58,041 nt of DNA from an uncultured Pelagibacteraceae bacterium. Its GTDB lineage: Bacteria; Pseudomonadota; Alphaproteobacteria; Pelagibacterales; Pelagibacteraceae. The notes below the pieces were generated by a model, which saw only the letters and a program-made list of their open reading frames with translations, made no database searches and was not told the DNA's origin. A program made the position numbers and the translations under genes. Below, piece by piece: positions 42,747 through 52,878 of this stretch; position 1 is the stretch's first letter; each line of letters opens with the position of its first letter. The stretch lies in NCBI GenBank assembly GCA_902520335.1, contig CABYNS010000005.1, positions 1-58,041 of the forward strand, in the 5' to 3' direction.

Positions 42747-43940
42747 ATGTCATCATCATTAAAAGGCGTTCGGGTTTTAGAGATGGCTCAAATAATGGCT
42801 GGGCCAACATGTGGACTTTTATTAGCTGATCTTGGTGCAGAGGTTATAAAAATTGAAAAGACACCAGGAGGAGATGACACAAGAAATTTCCTTCCCCCTG
42901 ATGTAAATGGTGTGTCAGCAGCTTATTTGATGATGAATAGAAACAAAAAAGGCATTGCCTTAAATTTAAAAGACAAGGAAGGAATTGAGATCTTTAAGAC
43001 CATGGTTAAAAATTCTGATGTAGTTTTAGAAAATTTTAGAAAAGGAACATTGGAAAAATTAGGTATTGGTTATGACGTAATATCTAAAATTAATCCTAAA
43101 ATTATTTTATGCGAAATTTCTGGGTATGGTAGAACAGGACCTTATGCGGATAAAGGTGGATTTGATTTAGTTGCTCAAGGAATGAGTGGTTTGATGAGTA
43201 TAACTGGTGAGGATAAAAATAAACCTCCAATGAAAGTAGGAGCGCCAATTACAGATATCACTGCAGGATTACTTGCTGCAAGCGGTATTTTAGCTGCTTT
43301 AATTCATAGAGATAAAACTGGTGAAGGTCAAAAAGTTGATACATCCTTGTATGAAGCAGGAATAGTCCATACTTATTGGCAATCTGCAATTGCCGGTGCA
43401 ACTGGTGTATCACCAGGTCCTCTTGGATCAGCTCATCCATTAACTGCACCTTATCAAGCGTTTAAAACAAAAGATAAATGGATAACTATTGGTGCATCAA
43501 ATCAGAATACATGGCTTATGTTATTAAAGGCAATCAATCGTCAAGATCTTAATGAGGATAAAAAGTTTTCAACTAACTCAAGTAGAAAAGAAAATTTGAA
43601 TGAACTTGTAGAAATACTCAATAAAGAATTTATAAAAAAACCTTCTCAAGAATGGTTGAAAATATTTGATGAGAATGGTTTGCCATGTGGTCCTATAAAT
43701 TCAATCACTGACATGTTTAAAGACCCTCAAACTATTGAAAGAGAGATGATTATTGAGGTAAATAACAAAAAAGCTGGAGCAAGCAAAGCTGTTGGAATGC
43801 CAATTAAATTTTCTAAAAGCAAAATTGAAAAATCTAAAGGTGCACCAGATTTAGGTGAGCATACAAGAGAAGTAATGAAAACTTTTGGTTATAAAGATGA
43901 AGATATAGATGAGTTTTATAACAAAAAAATAATTCTTTAA
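42747..43940 (+). CDS. CaiB/BaiF family class III CoA-transferase
   Basis: A 397-residue class III CoA-transferase. LLADLGAEVIKIEKTPGGDDTR and MNRNKKGIALNLKDKEG are family blocks. The catalytic Asp is in VGAPITDITAG, near residue 169. These enzymes move CoA between carboxylic acids (formyl-, carnitine-, bile-acid- or itaconate-type). With the crotonase-like neighbour and the TRAP uptake genes it suggests activation of an imported acid. It ends by overlapping the convergent dehydrogenase by 4 bp. Confidence 0.88.
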   Translation: MSSSLKGVRVLEMAQIMAGPTCGLLLADLGAEVIKIEKTPGGDDTRNFLPPDVNGVSAAYLMMNRNKKGIALNLKDKEGIEIFKTMVKNSDVVLENFRKGTLEKLGIGYDVISKINPKIILCEISGYGRTGPYADKGGFDLVAQGMSGLMSITGEDKNKPPMKVGAPITDITAGLLAASGILAALIHRDKTGEGQKVDTSLYEAGIVHTYWQSAIAGATGVSPGPLGSAHPLTAPYQAFKTKDKWITIGASNQNTWLMLLKAINRQDLNEDKKFSTNSSRKENLNELVEILNKEFIKKPSQEWLKIFDENGLPCGPINSITDMFKDPQTIEREMIIEVNNKKAGASKAVGMPIKFSKSKIEKSKGAPDLGEHTREVMKTFGYKDEDIDEFYNKKIIL

Positions 43941-46840
43941 TTTACAGTCTCAAAAATTTTAAATAATAACTCTGAAACATGCTTACCTTTTTTTTTCGAT
44001 AAATCTGATATTTGATGTCTGCAGCTTGTACCATTTGCAACAATGAAATCATTTTCATCACTACTATTAATCGCAGGTATTAAAGATAGATTAGCCATTT
44101 TTTTTGAAGTTTCATAAGTTTTACTGTCATATCCAAATGAACCCGCCATTCCACAGCAGCTAGAATCTATCATCTTATTATTAATATTTAATTCAGATAA
44201 AAGATTTTTAAGACCTTTCATTCTATCCTGAGACTTTTGATGACAATGTCCATGAATTAAAACATTTTGATTAAAACTATTTGATTTAACATTTTTATCT
44301 TTTTTAATTTGTTCTAAAATAAACTCCTCTAGTAAATAAAATTTGTTTTTTATTTTATCTTTATTTTTTATACCTTTGAGCGATTGATACTCATCACTAA
44401 AAGTAAGCAAACAAGATGGTTCAATACCTATCACAGGTAACTCAAAGTAGTTATTTTTTATAATGTAATCATTAAATCTGTTTAATTCTTCTGCAGCCCT
44501 ATCTAGTTGACCGTACGATATATAAGTTCTTCCACAACAAAGTGGTCTATCAAGTTTATCACTACCAAAACTCGGGATTACCGCTTGATACCCAAATTTA
44601 TTTAATACTTTAATTGTATAGACCAAATTTTCATTCTCAAAATTTATATTAAAGGTATCTGCAAATAAAATAACTTTATTTTCTGAAATTTCTTGACTGT
44701 TATATATATCTTTCAAAACTTTTTGATTTTGGACTATCGGTAGACTTCTTTTAGTTGCAAAACCAAATTTTTCAATAATGTTTGAGATAATTGGAAAATT
44801 TTTAATTTTATTAATTATTGGATTTACAATTTTATATAACCAGATCAGTCTAGGCATATCAGAGATAATCTTATCTTTAATTCTCATACTAAATCTTTTG
44901 TAATAATGAGAGAGAAATTCACTTTTCATCTTAGCCATATCTACAGACATTGGACATTCTCTTTGGCAAGCTTTACAGCTCACACAAAGCTCCATTGTTT
45001 CATACATTTCTTTAGATGCAAATGACCCTTCTGGTAATTGATTAGAAAGTGCAAGTCTTAATGTGTTTGCTCTTCCTCTAACTAAATCTTTCTCTTCTTT
45101 CGTTACTCTGTATGAAGGGCACATCACTCCTGAATCTAATTTTCTGCATGCACCATTGTTATTACACATTTCAATAGCATCTGAAAATTGACCCCAGTTA
45201 GACCAATCATAATGAGTACTTATATTTTCTGTTTGATAATCTGATTTATATCTCATCAATGATCTATCGTTTGATTTAAAGGGTCTTACAATTTTACCTG
45301 GATTTAATAAATTTTTGTTATCAAAAGTATCCTTAATTTCTTCAAATGCGTTTGTTATATTCTTTCCAAACATCATCTCATGAAACTCTGATCTAACTAT
45401 CCCATCTCCGTGTTCACCGGAATGAGAACCTTTGTAATCTTTAACCATTTCAAAAGCCTCTTCAGAAATAGATCTCATATTTTTAATATCCTGATCAGAC
45501 TTCATGTTTAAAACTGGTCTTACGTGAAGTGTTCCAACTGAGGCATGAGCGTAAAACATTCCACTTGTACTATATTTTTTAAATATTTCATTTAATCTTG
45601 CTGTGTATTCTGCTAAGTGGTCTAAAGAAACTGCACAATCCTCTATAAATGCAACTGGCTTTTTATCTCCCTTCATCGACATCAAGATATTTAATCCAGC
45701 TTTTCTGATCTCAAAAACTTCTTTTTGCTCTGATAAGTCTGTAAAAAAAGAAAATTGATTTTTCTTATTTTGATTAAGAACTAAATATTCAAGGTCTTTT
45801 ATTTTTTTCTCATAAACATTCTGATCTGTGTCAATAAATTCAACCATCAAAACTGCCTCTGGATTACCTTTTATATATTTCTTAATACCACCAGCATACA
45901 TTGGAATTTCTTTTGCCAGATTTAATAAATTTTGATCCATTAATTCAACGCAAGTTGGTTTTAATTTTACAATTTCTTTTGTTAATTCCATAGCTTGATG
46001 AAAGTTATCAAAATAACAAACACCTAAAATTTTCTTTCTAGGTATTTCAGATAACTTTAATTTTATTTTATTAAAAAGTGATAATGTTCCTTCAGAACCG
46101 ACTAATAGATTTGATGAATTAAATCCATTTGGATCTATTAAATCAATGTTATATCCACCAACTCTTCTTTGAGTAGTTGGCCAATTTTCATCGATGTCCT
46201 TACTAACTTTTTGTCTTAAATGTAAAAACTTATCAATAATCTTATAAAAACGATCTTGATTATTAGTCGTTGCTAGATAGTTTTTATTAATTTGATCGAA
46301 AGTATGGATTGAACCATCATCTAAAATTGATTCTATAGCTAGTACATTGTGAACCATATTTCCATAATACAAAGATCTTGATCCACATGAATTATTGGCA
46401 GACATACCCCCAATTGTTGCCCTGCTACTTGTAGATACATCTACAGGAAACCATAGACCATGCGGTCTAAGAAATGAATTTAAATGATCCAATACAACAC
46501 CTGGCTGAACCCATACATATTTTTCTTCTACGTTGAGTTCTAATATTTTGTTTTGATGTTTTGAGTAATCGAGAACTACACTTTCACCTACAGTTTGACC
46601 ACATTGAGAACTTCCACCGCCTCTAGCTAGAAGAGGAATAGAATTTTTTTGAGAATATTCCATTAAGTTTAAAACATCATTTGTATCTTTTGGAAGAACT
46701 ACACCAAGAGGTTTGATTTGATAAACTGATGCATCTGTACTGTATCGACCTCGAGAAAATTCATCAAATAAAGTCTTTCCGTCAACTTTATTACTAATTT
46801 CATTTTCTATTTTTTGTATCTGATCTGAACTAAACCGCAT
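43937..46840 (-). CDS. Fused FAD-linked oxidase and Fe-S/CCG reductase, YdiJ/D-2-hydroxyacid dehydrogenase-like
   Basis: A 967-residue fusion. The N-terminal part is a PCMH-type FAD domain (LARGGGSSQCGQTVG, GGMSANNSCGSRSLYYGN). The middle carries ferredoxin-type cysteines (CNNNGACRKL ... CPSY and CVSCKACQRECP). The C-terminal part has two CCG elements (CCGRTYISYGQ and SCCGMAGSFGY) with HGHCHQK. This is the layout of the E. coli YdiJ-type D-2-hydroxyglutarate or D-lactate dehydrogenases, delivering electrons toward quinone. The substrate cannot be fixed from sequence. Confidence 0.85.
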   Translation of the reverse strand: MRFSSDQIQKIENEISNKVDGKTLFDEFSRGRYSTDASVYQIKPLGVVLPKDTNDVLNLMEYSQKNSIPLLARGGGSSQCGQTVGESVVLDYSKHQNKILELNVEEKYVWVQPGVVLDHLNSFLRPHGLWFPVDVSTSSRATIGGMSANNSCGSRSLYYGNMVHNVLAIESILDDGSIHTFDQINKNYLATTNNQDRFYKIIDKFLHLRQKVSKDIDENWPTTQRRVGGYNIDLIDPNGFNSSNLLVGSEGTLSLFNKIKLKLSEIPRKKILGVCYFDNFHQAMELTKEIVKLKPTCVELMDQNLLNLAKEIPMYAGGIKKYIKGNPEAVLMVEFIDTDQNVYEKKIKDLEYLVLNQNKKNQFSFFTDLSEQKEVFEIRKAGLNILMSMKGDKKPVAFIEDCAVSLDHLAEYTARLNEIFKKYSTSGMFYAHASVGTLHVRPVLNMKSDQDIKNMRSISEEAFEMVKDYKGSHSGEHGDGIVRSEFHEMMFGKNITNAFEEIKDTFDNKNLLNPGKIVRPFKSNDRSLMRYKSDYQTENISTHYDWSNWGQFSDAIEMCNNNGACRKLDSGVMCPSYRVTKEEKDLVRGRANTLRLALSNQLPEGSFASKEMYETMELCVSCKACQRECPMSVDMAKMKSEFLSHYYKRFSMRIKDKIISDMPRLIWLYKIVNPIINKIKNFPIISNIIEKFGFATKRSLPIVQNQKVLKDIYNSQEISENKVILFADTFNINFENENLVYTIKVLNKFGYQAVIPSFGSDKLDRPLCCGRTYISYGQLDRAAEELNRFNDYIIKNNYFELPVIGIEPSCLLTFSDEYQSLKGIKNKDKIKNKFYLLEEFILEQIKKDKNVKSNSFNQNVLIHGHCHQKSQDRMKGLKNLLSELNINNKMIDSSCCGMAGSFGYDSKTYETSKKMANLSLIPAINSSDENDFIVANGTSCRHQISDLSKKKGKHVSELLFKIFETVN

Positions 46841-46857
46841 AAAACTTAATTAAAGGT

Positions 46858-48012
46858 TTATTTATTTTTGTAAACTAGTTTACCGAACTTTTTTAACGCG
46901 GTTTCTGAAATTTCTAATCCTAAACCTGGATTTTCATTTAGATGTATCCAACCATTACTCATTTTATGGGAATTTTCAAATAATTCAGCTTGTAGAGGAT
47001 CTCTTTCATCATCAAATGACTCAACTATTCCCCCCGATGGTGACGACGCAACTAAAGGAGCATGAATATAACAATCATGATGTGGTGCTATATCCAAATG
47101 ATTTAATTCACATAAAGCAGACAATTTTTTACCATTTGTAAAACCACCAAACATTGTGCAATCAAATTGTAAAATTTGAATTGCATTTTCCTCGACCATA
47201 GATCTGCAACCATAAATCGTAATTTCACTTTCTCCTCCAGATAATGGAATTTTTGTTTGTTGGGATAAAAGTTTTAAATTTCTTCTGTCATCTTCCCATC
47301 TCACTGGTTCTTCTATCCAAGTTGGATTAAATCTTTCAAATTCTTTTACACCTTCAATAGCTGTTTTTAGGTCCCATGCTCTATTAACGTCTATCATTAG
47401 ATCTTTATCGTCACCAATTTCTTGTCGAATTATCTCTAATCTTTTTGCGTCTTCTTTAATACTTAATCCACCCACTTTTACTTTAAAGCTTTGATGACCA
47501 ATTTTAATTAATTTTTGTAATTCTTCTCTAAGTTCTTTTTCATCTTTACCATCTCTGTAATAGGCACATGTTACATATACTGGAATTTTATTTCTGAAAC
47601 CTCCAAACAACTTATATAATGGAATTTTAGAGGCTTTACCTATCAAATCCCAACAAGCAATATCTAAAGCTGCGGAAATTCTGATCAAAGCTTCTCTGCT
47701 CCAACCTTTTTCATTACTTTGACGTGTATCAGTTAATTTAAAAATTTTTTCATATATTCTTTCTGGACAAAAAGGATCTTCCCCGATGATCAAATCTTGT
47801 AATCCATTAGAGAAAGGTTTGATAATTGGTTTGATATCTGTATAACTTGTTGCAAGACCAAAACCAGAATTACCATCTTTAGTTTTAATTTTTATCAATA
47901 ATTCATTTGCAGTTGGGACTATAAAATGGCTTACCCAATGAGGATTAACTTCATCAGGGTTATTTAAAATATAAACTTCTAAAGTCTCGATTAAATTACT
48001 ACTATTTGTCAT
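46858..48012 (-). CDS. Mandelate racemase/muconate lactonizing enzyme family dehydratase
   Basis: A 384-residue enolase-superfamily enzyme. The catalytic KxK is in SFKVKVGG (about 164-171), and metal ligands appear in MIDVNRAWD, TWIEEPVRWED and SGGES. A His in APHHDCYIHAPL is the likely second base. These enzymes abstract a proton alpha to a carboxylate; sugar-acid dehydratases are the commonest activity. It starts 18 bp upstream of the FAD/Fe-S dehydrogenase in the same direction. Confidence 0.85.
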   Translation of the reverse strand: MTNSSNLIETLEVYILNNPDEVNPHWVSHFIVPTANELLIKIKTKDGNSGFGLATSYTDIKPIIKPFSNGLQDLIIGEDPFCPERIYEKIFKLTDTRQSNEKGWSREALIRISAALDIACWDLIGKASKIPLYKLFGGFRNKIPVYVTCAYYRDGKDEKELREELQKLIKIGHQSFKVKVGGLSIKEDAKRLEIIRQEIGDDKDLMIDVNRAWDLKTAIEGVKEFERFNPTWIEEPVRWEDDRRNLKLLSQQTKIPLSGGESEITIYGCRSMVEENAIQILQFDCTMFGGFTNGKKLSALCELNHLDIAPHHDCYIHAPLVASSPSGGIVESFDDERDPLQAELFENSHKMSNGWIHLNENPGLGLEISETALKKFGKLVYKNK

Positions 48013-48057
48013 ACATTATAAGTTTGATTATGTAATTTCTTTAGCATATACAGCAGA

Positions 48058-49230
48058 ATGGCAATTTCAAACAATATAAGACCTGGTCGACATTTTTTGC
48101 AGATACCAGGTCCAACTAACGTTCCTGATAGAGTATTAAGAGCAATGGATTATCCAACAATAGATCATAGAGGTCCTGATTTTGCGGAGCTTGGTTTGAG
48201 AGTTTTAGATAGAATAAAATTAATTTTTAAAACTTCTGAGCCTGTAATAATATTTCCTGCTTCGGGTACAGGTGCTTGGGAAGCAGCAATAGTAAACACT
48301 TTAAGTGCTGGTGATAAAATTCTAATGTTCGAAACAGGACATTTTTCTACTCTCTGGTATGATATTGCAGAAAAATTTAAATTAGAAATTGATTTTGTAA
48401 AAGGTGACTGGAGAACAGGAGTTGACCCAAATATTGTTGAACAAAAATTAAAGGAGGATAAAGAAAAAAAAATTAAAGCTGTTTGTGCAGTTCATAATGA
48501 AACATCTACAGGAGTAACAAGTAGAATTGGAAAAATAAGAAAAGCAATGGATAACGCTGAACATCCTGCTTTATTATTTGTTGATACAATTTCTTCACTT
48601 GGTTCAATAGATTATAGACATGAAGAGTGGAAAGTAGATGTTACAGTTGGTGGCTCTCAAAAAGGATTATTATTACCTCCAGGACTTTCTTTTAACGCAA
48701 TAAGTTCAAAAGCTTTAAAAGCATATGAAAGTTCAGATCTACCAAAATCATATTGGGATTGGAAACCAATGTTAGAAAATAATAAAAAAGGGTATTTTCC
48801 TTATACACCAGCAACGAATTTATTATATGGATTAGATGAAGCAATTAATATGTTAACTGAAGAAGGTTTAGAAAACGTTTTTATAAGACACAAAAGATTT
48901 GCAGAAGCTACTAGAGTTGCTGTAAAAGCTTGGGGTTTGGAAATTCTTTGTAAAAATCCAGAAGAATACTCTGATTCATTAACAGCCGTTATGGTTCCAG
49001 ATGGACATGATGCAGACTCTTTGAGAAAAATAATTTTAGATCATTACAACATGTCTTTAGGAACAGGATTAGCAAAGGTTGCAGGTAAAATTTTTAGAAT
49101 TGGACACTTAGGAGACTTTAACGAATTAATGTTAGCTGGAACTTTAGCTGGTGTTGAAATGGGATTAATGAAGTCAAAGATACCATATAAAAAAGGTGGA
49201 ATACTTAAGGCACTTGATTATCTTTGTTAA
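48058..49230 (+). CDS. Serine-glyoxylate / alanine-glyoxylate type aminotransferase (class V)
   Basis: A 390-residue class V PLP aminotransferase. The N-terminal GRHFLQIPGPTNVPDRVLRA and the PLP lysine in GGSQKGLLLPPGLSF are those of the serine-glyoxylate aminotransferase branch. It makes hydroxypyruvate and glycine from serine and glyoxylate, and could detoxify glyoxylate produced by the neighbouring catabolic genes. It is divergent from the enolase-superfamily gene across 45 bp. Confidence 0.88.
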   Translation: MAISNNIRPGRHFLQIPGPTNVPDRVLRAMDYPTIDHRGPDFAELGLRVLDRIKLIFKTSEPVIIFPASGTGAWEAAIVNTLSAGDKILMFETGHFSTLWYDIAEKFKLEIDFVKGDWRTGVDPNIVEQKLKEDKEKKIKAVCAVHNETSTGVTSRIGKIRKAMDNAEHPALLFVDTISSLGSIDYRHEEWKVDVTVGGSQKGLLLPPGLSFNAISSKALKAYESSDLPKSYWDWKPMLENNKKGYFPYTPATNLLYGLDEAINMLTEEGLENVFIRHKRFAEATRVAVKAWGLEILCKNPEEYSDSLTAVMVPDGHDADSLRKIILDHYNMSLGTGLAKVAGKIFRIGHLGDFNELMLAGTLAGVEMGLMKSKIPYKKGGILKALDYLC

Positions 49231-49291
49231 CTTACAAAAGATTTTTCTAATAAAAATTATTTTTAAGCCATTTTTTCTATAGTAATAGAAC

Positions 49292-49319
49292 TTGACGTTA
49301 TTTTTTCAAAAGATATAAA
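49292..49319 (+). promoter_or_regulatory. Promoter of the tRNA-Val/tRNA-Asp pair
   Basis: TTGACG (49292-49297), 16 bp spacer, TATAAA (49314-49319), with the tRNA-Val 5' end 18 bp later. A strong sigma-70-like match. Confidence 0.7.
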
Positions 49320-49337
49320 TCAGTCTATTTTGGTTAT

Positions 49338-49413
49338 GGGCGGTTAGCTCAGTTGGTAGAGCATCTCGTTTACACCGAGGGGGTCAAAGGTTCGAGTCCT
49401 TTACTGCCCACCA
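49338..49413 (+). tRNA. tRNA-Val (anticodon TAC)
   Basis: 76 nt, acceptor GGGCGGT with matching 3' strand ACTGCCC, D-arm TAGCTCAGTTGGTAGAGC, anticodon loop TTTACAC (TAC), T-loop TTCGAGT, encoded CCA. Typical bacterial valine tRNA. Followed after 14 bp by tRNA-Asp. Confidence 0.96.
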
Positions 49414-49427
49414 AAAGAATCAAAAGT

Positions 49428-49504
49428 GGGGGTGTAGCTCAGTTGGTTAGAGCGATCGCCTGTCACGCGATAGGTCGAGGGTTCGAGTCCCTTCACTCCC
49501 GCCA
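49428..49504 (+). tRNA. tRNA-Asp (anticodon GTC)
   Basis: 77 nt, acceptor GGGGGTG pairing CACTCCC (one G-U), D-arm TAGCTCAGTTGGTTAGAGC, anticodon loop CTGTCAC (GTC), T-loop TTCGAGT, discriminator G and encoded CCA. Standard aspartate tRNA, co-transcribed with tRNA-Val. Confidence 0.96.
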
Positions 49505-49521
49505 CTTTGCATGTTTACCAC

Positions 49522-49536
49522 TGATAATCATTATCA
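49522..49536. promoter_or_regulatory. Fur-box-like palindrome upstream of nuoA
   Basis: TGATAATCATTATCA is a perfect 15-bp dyad and contains GATAATCATTATC, identical to 13 bases of the classical Fur consensus. A TATATT (49546-49551) downstream could be the nuo -10 box, putting the palindrome over the -35 area. In alphaproteobacteria Fur/Mur/Irr-type regulators may use such sites. Confidence 0.5.
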
Positions 49537-49610
49537 AATTTACTGTATATTTTGAATAATGTGACCTAACACCACTTCATCTACCTTTAAAAAATGATAT
49601 ATATTCCTCC

Positions 49611-49979
49611 ATGACTGCGGAATTTTTAAAGGATTATTTACCTATAATATTGTTCCTAATTATTGCACTAGGATTAAGCTGTGCATTTGTAGTGATTAAC
49701 TTTATTCTATCTCCAAAAAATCCAGATCCAGAAAAGTTATCAGCTTATGAATGTGGATTTGAACCTTTTCAAGACTCAAGAATGGAATTTGATGTTCGTT
49801 TTTATTTGGTTGCAATACTTTTTATAATTTTTGATCTTGAAATAGCATTTTTATTTCCGTGGGCAATTTCTTTAGGAAATATTGGAATTTTGGGTTTTTC
49901 CTCAATGATGATTTTCTTATTCATACTTACGATTGGATTTATTTATGAATGGAAAAAAGGCGCTTTAGACTGGGAATAA
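49611..49979 (+). CDS. nuoA: NADH-quinone oxidoreductase subunit A
   Basis: A 122-residue membrane subunit of complex I with three TM helices. [20 protein letters not shown] (43-62) is the conserved loop holding the Cys and acidic residues at the quinone end, and [24 protein letters not shown] text follows it. The ATG is preceded by a weak ribosome site (TCCTCC is the complement, not a match). It opens the nuoA-N-type operon, transcribed in the order seen in most proteobacteria. Confidence 0.95.
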   Translation: MTAEFLKDYLPIILFLIIALGLSCAFVVINFILSPKNPDPEKLSAYECGFEPFQDSRMEFDVRFYLVAILFIIFDLEIAFLFPWAISLGNIGILGFSSMMIFLFILTIGFIYEWKKGALDWE

Positions 49980-49991
49980 AATTTTTTTTAA

Positions 49992-50507
49992 ATGAATAAT
50001 AAGATAGATCAGGTTCCGGAAGAGTTTAAACAACTTGCTGAAGATTTTAGTAAGAATGGATTTATTACTACTTCATTGGATAATCTAATAAATTGGTCAA
50101 GGTCAGGATCATTGCACTGGATGACTTTTGGTCTTGCTTGTTGTGCAGTTGAAATGATGCAAACTGCAATGCCTAGATATGATTTAGAAAGATTTGGTGC
50201 TGCACCTCGTGGATCACCAAGACAATCTGATGTAATGATTGTTGCTGGTACTTTAACTAACAAAATGGCACCAGCTCTAAGAAAAGTTTACGATCAAATG
50301 CCTGAGCCAAGATATGTTATATCAATGGGTAGCTGTGCCAATGGCGGAGGTTATTATCACTACTCTTATTCGGTAGTAAGGGGATGTGATCGTATAGTTC
50401 CAGTTGATATTTATGTTCCTGGATGTCCTCCTTCTGCAGAAGCTTTATTATATGGAATTATGCAATTACAAAAAAAAATAAGAAATAAAGGATCTATTAG
50501 TAGATAA
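49992..50507 (+). CDS. nuoB: NADH-quinone oxidoreductase subunit B
   Basis: A 171-residue subunit that carries the N2 4Fe-4S cluster, the last centre before quinone. The ligands are in [10 protein letters not shown] (adjacent Cys pair), GSCANGGG and [12 protein letters not shown]. Length is standard. It sits 12 bp after nuoA and 1 bp before nuoC. Confidence 0.97.
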   Translation: MNNKIDQVPEEFKQLAEDFSKNGFITTSLDNLINWSRSGSLHWMTFGLACCAVEMMQTAMPRYDLERFGAAPRGSPRQSDVMIVAGTLTNKMAPALRKVYDQMPEPRYVISMGSCANGGGYYHYSYSVVRGCDRIVPVDIYVPGCPPSAEALLYGIMQLQKKIRNKGSISR

Positions 50508-50508
50508 T

Positions 50509-51114
50509 ATGAATAACTTAGTTGATCTAGAAAAAAAAATTAATTCAGAGCTTGGCACCAAAATAAATAGTTCTGAAATAAAACATAATCAAATTTATCT
50601 TGAGATAGATAGTGAAGATTTAATTGATGTAGTTCTATTTGTTAAAACGAATAAAGATACAAAATTTAGACAACTTATAGATATTACGGTAGTTGATTAT
50701 CCTGAAAGGTCTAAAAGATTTAAAATTGTATATTTATTTCTTAGTCATGAGTTTAATCAAAGAATGATCTTAAGCTACGACATAAGTGAAAATGAAGTTA
50801 TTTCATCATTAACTTCAATTTTTCCATCAGCTAATTGGATGGAAAGAGAAGTTTTTGATATGTATGGAGTGAGTTTTAAAGATCATCCTGACTTAAGAAG
50901 AATTTTGACAGACTATGGTTTTGAGGGTCATCCATTGAGAAAAGATTTTCCTTTAACTGGTCATACTGAAGTTAGGTACAGCGAAGATCAAAAAAAAGTA
51001 GTCAACGAACCAGTGAAACTAGAACAAAATTATAGAAACTTTGATTATGAAAGTCCTTGGGAGGGCACAAAATACATCAAAGAATTAGCAGATAGTAATG
51101 ACAAAAAAAATTAA
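50509..51114 (+). CDS. nuoC: NADH-quinone oxidoreductase subunit C
   Basis: A 201-residue 30-kDa-type subunit. The hallmark [18 protein letters not shown] sequence appears as [20 protein letters not shown], followed by [20 protein letters not shown]. It is separate from NuoD, as in alphaproteobacteria, not fused as in E. coli. It overlaps nuoD by 17 bp. Confidence 0.96.
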   Translation: MNNLVDLEKKINSELGTKINSSEIKHNQIYLEIDSEDLIDVVLFVKTNKDTKFRQLIDITVVDYPERSKRFKIVYLFLSHEFNQRMILSYDISENEVISSLTSIFPSANWMEREVFDMYGVSFKDHPDLRRILTDYGFEGHPLRKDFPLTGHTEVRYSEDQKKVVNEPVKLEQNYRNFDYESPWEGTKYIKELADSNDKKN

Positions 51115-52273
51115 AAACCTAAATTTAAATTTTGGACCTCAACATCCAGCAGCACACGGTGTTCTCAGACTTATATTAGAATTAGATGGCGAAGTTGTTG
51201 AAAAAGCAGATCCACACATTGGCTTATTACACCGTGGTACTGAAAAATTGATAGAAAATAAAACTTATATGCAAGCAGTCCCATATTTTGATCGATTAGA
51301 TTATGTAGCTCCTATGAACCAAGAACATGCTTTCGCATTGGCTGTTGAAAAAATTTTAAACATTGATGTTCCTATAAGAGCCCAATTTATAAGAGTGATG
51401 TTTTGTGAAATTGGAAGGATTTTAAGTCATATTTTAAACGTTACAACACAAGCATTAGATGTTGGAGCTTTAACACCATCATTATGGGGTTTTGAAGAAA
51501 GAGAGACTTTAATGACTTTTTATGAAAGAGCCTCTGGATCAAGATTGCATGCAAATTATTTTAGGGCAGGAGGTGTACATCAAGATTTACCAGCAGGTTT
51601 AGAGGCAGATATTGCAAAATTCTGTGAAACTTTTCCAAAAATAATTAATGACTTAGAAAACTTACTAACTGATAATAGAATATTCAAACAAAGAAATGTA
51701 GATATTGGAGTTGTCACAAAAGAAGACGCTCTAGATTATTCTTTTAGCGGTGTTATGATAAGAGGTTCTGGTGTTCCATGGGATCTAAGAAAATCACAAC
51801 CATATGATTGTTATGATCAACTAGAATTTAAAATTCCTGTAGGAAAAAATGGAGATTGTTACGATAGATATTTATGCAGAATTGAAGAAATGAAAGAGAG
51901 CATTAAAATAATTAAACAATGTTTATCAAAAATGGAAAAAGGTCCAATAAAAACTTTTGATGGAAAAATAACGCCTCCATCAAAAAAAGATATAAAACAA
52001 TCAATGGAAGCTTTAATACATCACTTTAAATTATTTACCGAAGGATATCGTGTGCCTAAAGATGAAATTTATACAGCGGTTGAAGCCCCTAAAGGAGAAT
52101 TTGGAGTTTATTTAATATCAGATGGAACAAGCAAACCCTATAAATGTAAAATTAGAGCGCCTGGATTTTCACATTTACAATCTATGGATTATTTAATTAA
52201 AGGACATATGTTAGCTGATGTTCCTGCGGTACTTGGTTCTCTAGATATAGTTTTTGGTGAGGTTGATAGATGA
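51098..52273 (+). CDS. nuoD: NADH-quinone oxidoreductase subunit D
   Basis: A 391-residue 49-kDa-type subunit that forms the quinone pocket with Nuo[15 protein letters not shown] near the N-terminus contains the quinone-headgroup His, and the C-terminal DIVFGEVDR is the family ending. It overlaps nuoC and nuoE. Confidence 0.97.
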   Translation: MTKKIKNLNLNFGPQHPAAHGVLRLILELDGEVVEKADPHIGLLHRGTEKLIENKTYMQAVPYFDRLDYVAPMNQEHAFALAVEKILNIDVPIRAQFIRVMFCEIGRILSHILNVTTQALDVGALTPSLWGFEERETLMTFYERASGSRLHANYFRAGGVHQDLPAGLEADIAKFCETFPKIINDLENLLTDNRIFKQRNVDIGVVTKEDALDYSFSGVMIRGSGVPWDLRKSQPYDCYDQLEFKIPVGKNGDCYDRYLCRIEEMKESIKIIKQCLSKMEKGPIKTFDGKITPPSKKDIKQSMEALIHHFKLFTEGYRVPKDEIYTAVEAPKGEFGVYLISDGTSKPYKCKIRAPGFSHLQSMDYLIKGHMLADVPAVLGSLDIVFGEVDR

Positions 52274-52878
52274 GCTTAAAGAGACCAGCCAAAGACCAAC
52301 CAGAAAACTTTGAATTTAATTCATCTTCTTTAGAAGCCGCAAATAAGATTATTTCAAAATATCCTAAGGGAAAACAACAAAGTGCAGTCATGGCATTGTT
52401 ATATATAGCCCAAAAGCAAAATAATAATTGGATACCTTTAGTTGCAATGAAATATATAGCCAAACTTTTAGATATGCCTTACATAAAAGTTTATGAGGTA
52501 GCGACTTTTTATAGTATGTTTAACTTAACACCAGTTGGAAAATATTTCATTCAAGTTTGTACTACAACACCTTGCATGATAAGGGGAGCTGGAAAATTAG
52601 TTGAGGCCTGTAAAGAAAAAATATCTGAAAATGAGTCTGAATTATTACCAGGTAAAAATTGTTCATGGATGGAAGTAGAGTGTTTGGGTGCGTGTGTCAC
52701 TGCTCCAATGATGCAAATTAATAATGATTATTATGAAGATTTAGACAAAGAAAAAACTTTAGAAATTTTAGATAAAATTTTAAAAGATGAAAAACCTAAA
52801 CCAGGTTCATATAAAGGACGCATAAACAATGAACCAGAAAATGGAAGAAAAACATTAATGGAATTAAAAAATGCTTAA
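52270..52878 (+). CDS. nuoE: NADH-quinone oxidoreductase subunit E
   Basis: A 202-residue 24-kDa-type subunit with the N1a 2Fe-2S cluster. Ligand cysteines are in [11 protein letters not shown] and [14 protein letters not shown]-terminal extension of about 40 residues beyond the cluster domain is common in alphaproteobacteria. The ATG overlaps the nuoD stop by 4 bp. Confidence 0.96.
   Translation: MSLKRPAKDQPENFEFNSSSLEAANKIISKYPKGKQQSAVMALLYIAQKQNNNWIPLVAMKYIAKLLDMPYIKVYEVATFYSMFNLTPVGKYFIQVCTTTPCMIRGAGKLVEACKEKISENESELLPGKNCSWMEVECLGACVTAPMMQINNDYYEDLDKEKTLEILDKILKDEKPKPGSYKGRINNEPENGRKTLMELKNA

Noticed and set aside
49353..49559. 68-residue forward ORF across the tRNA pair
   Set aside because: It runs through tRNA-Val and tRNA-Asp; the RNA genes fully explain the sequence.
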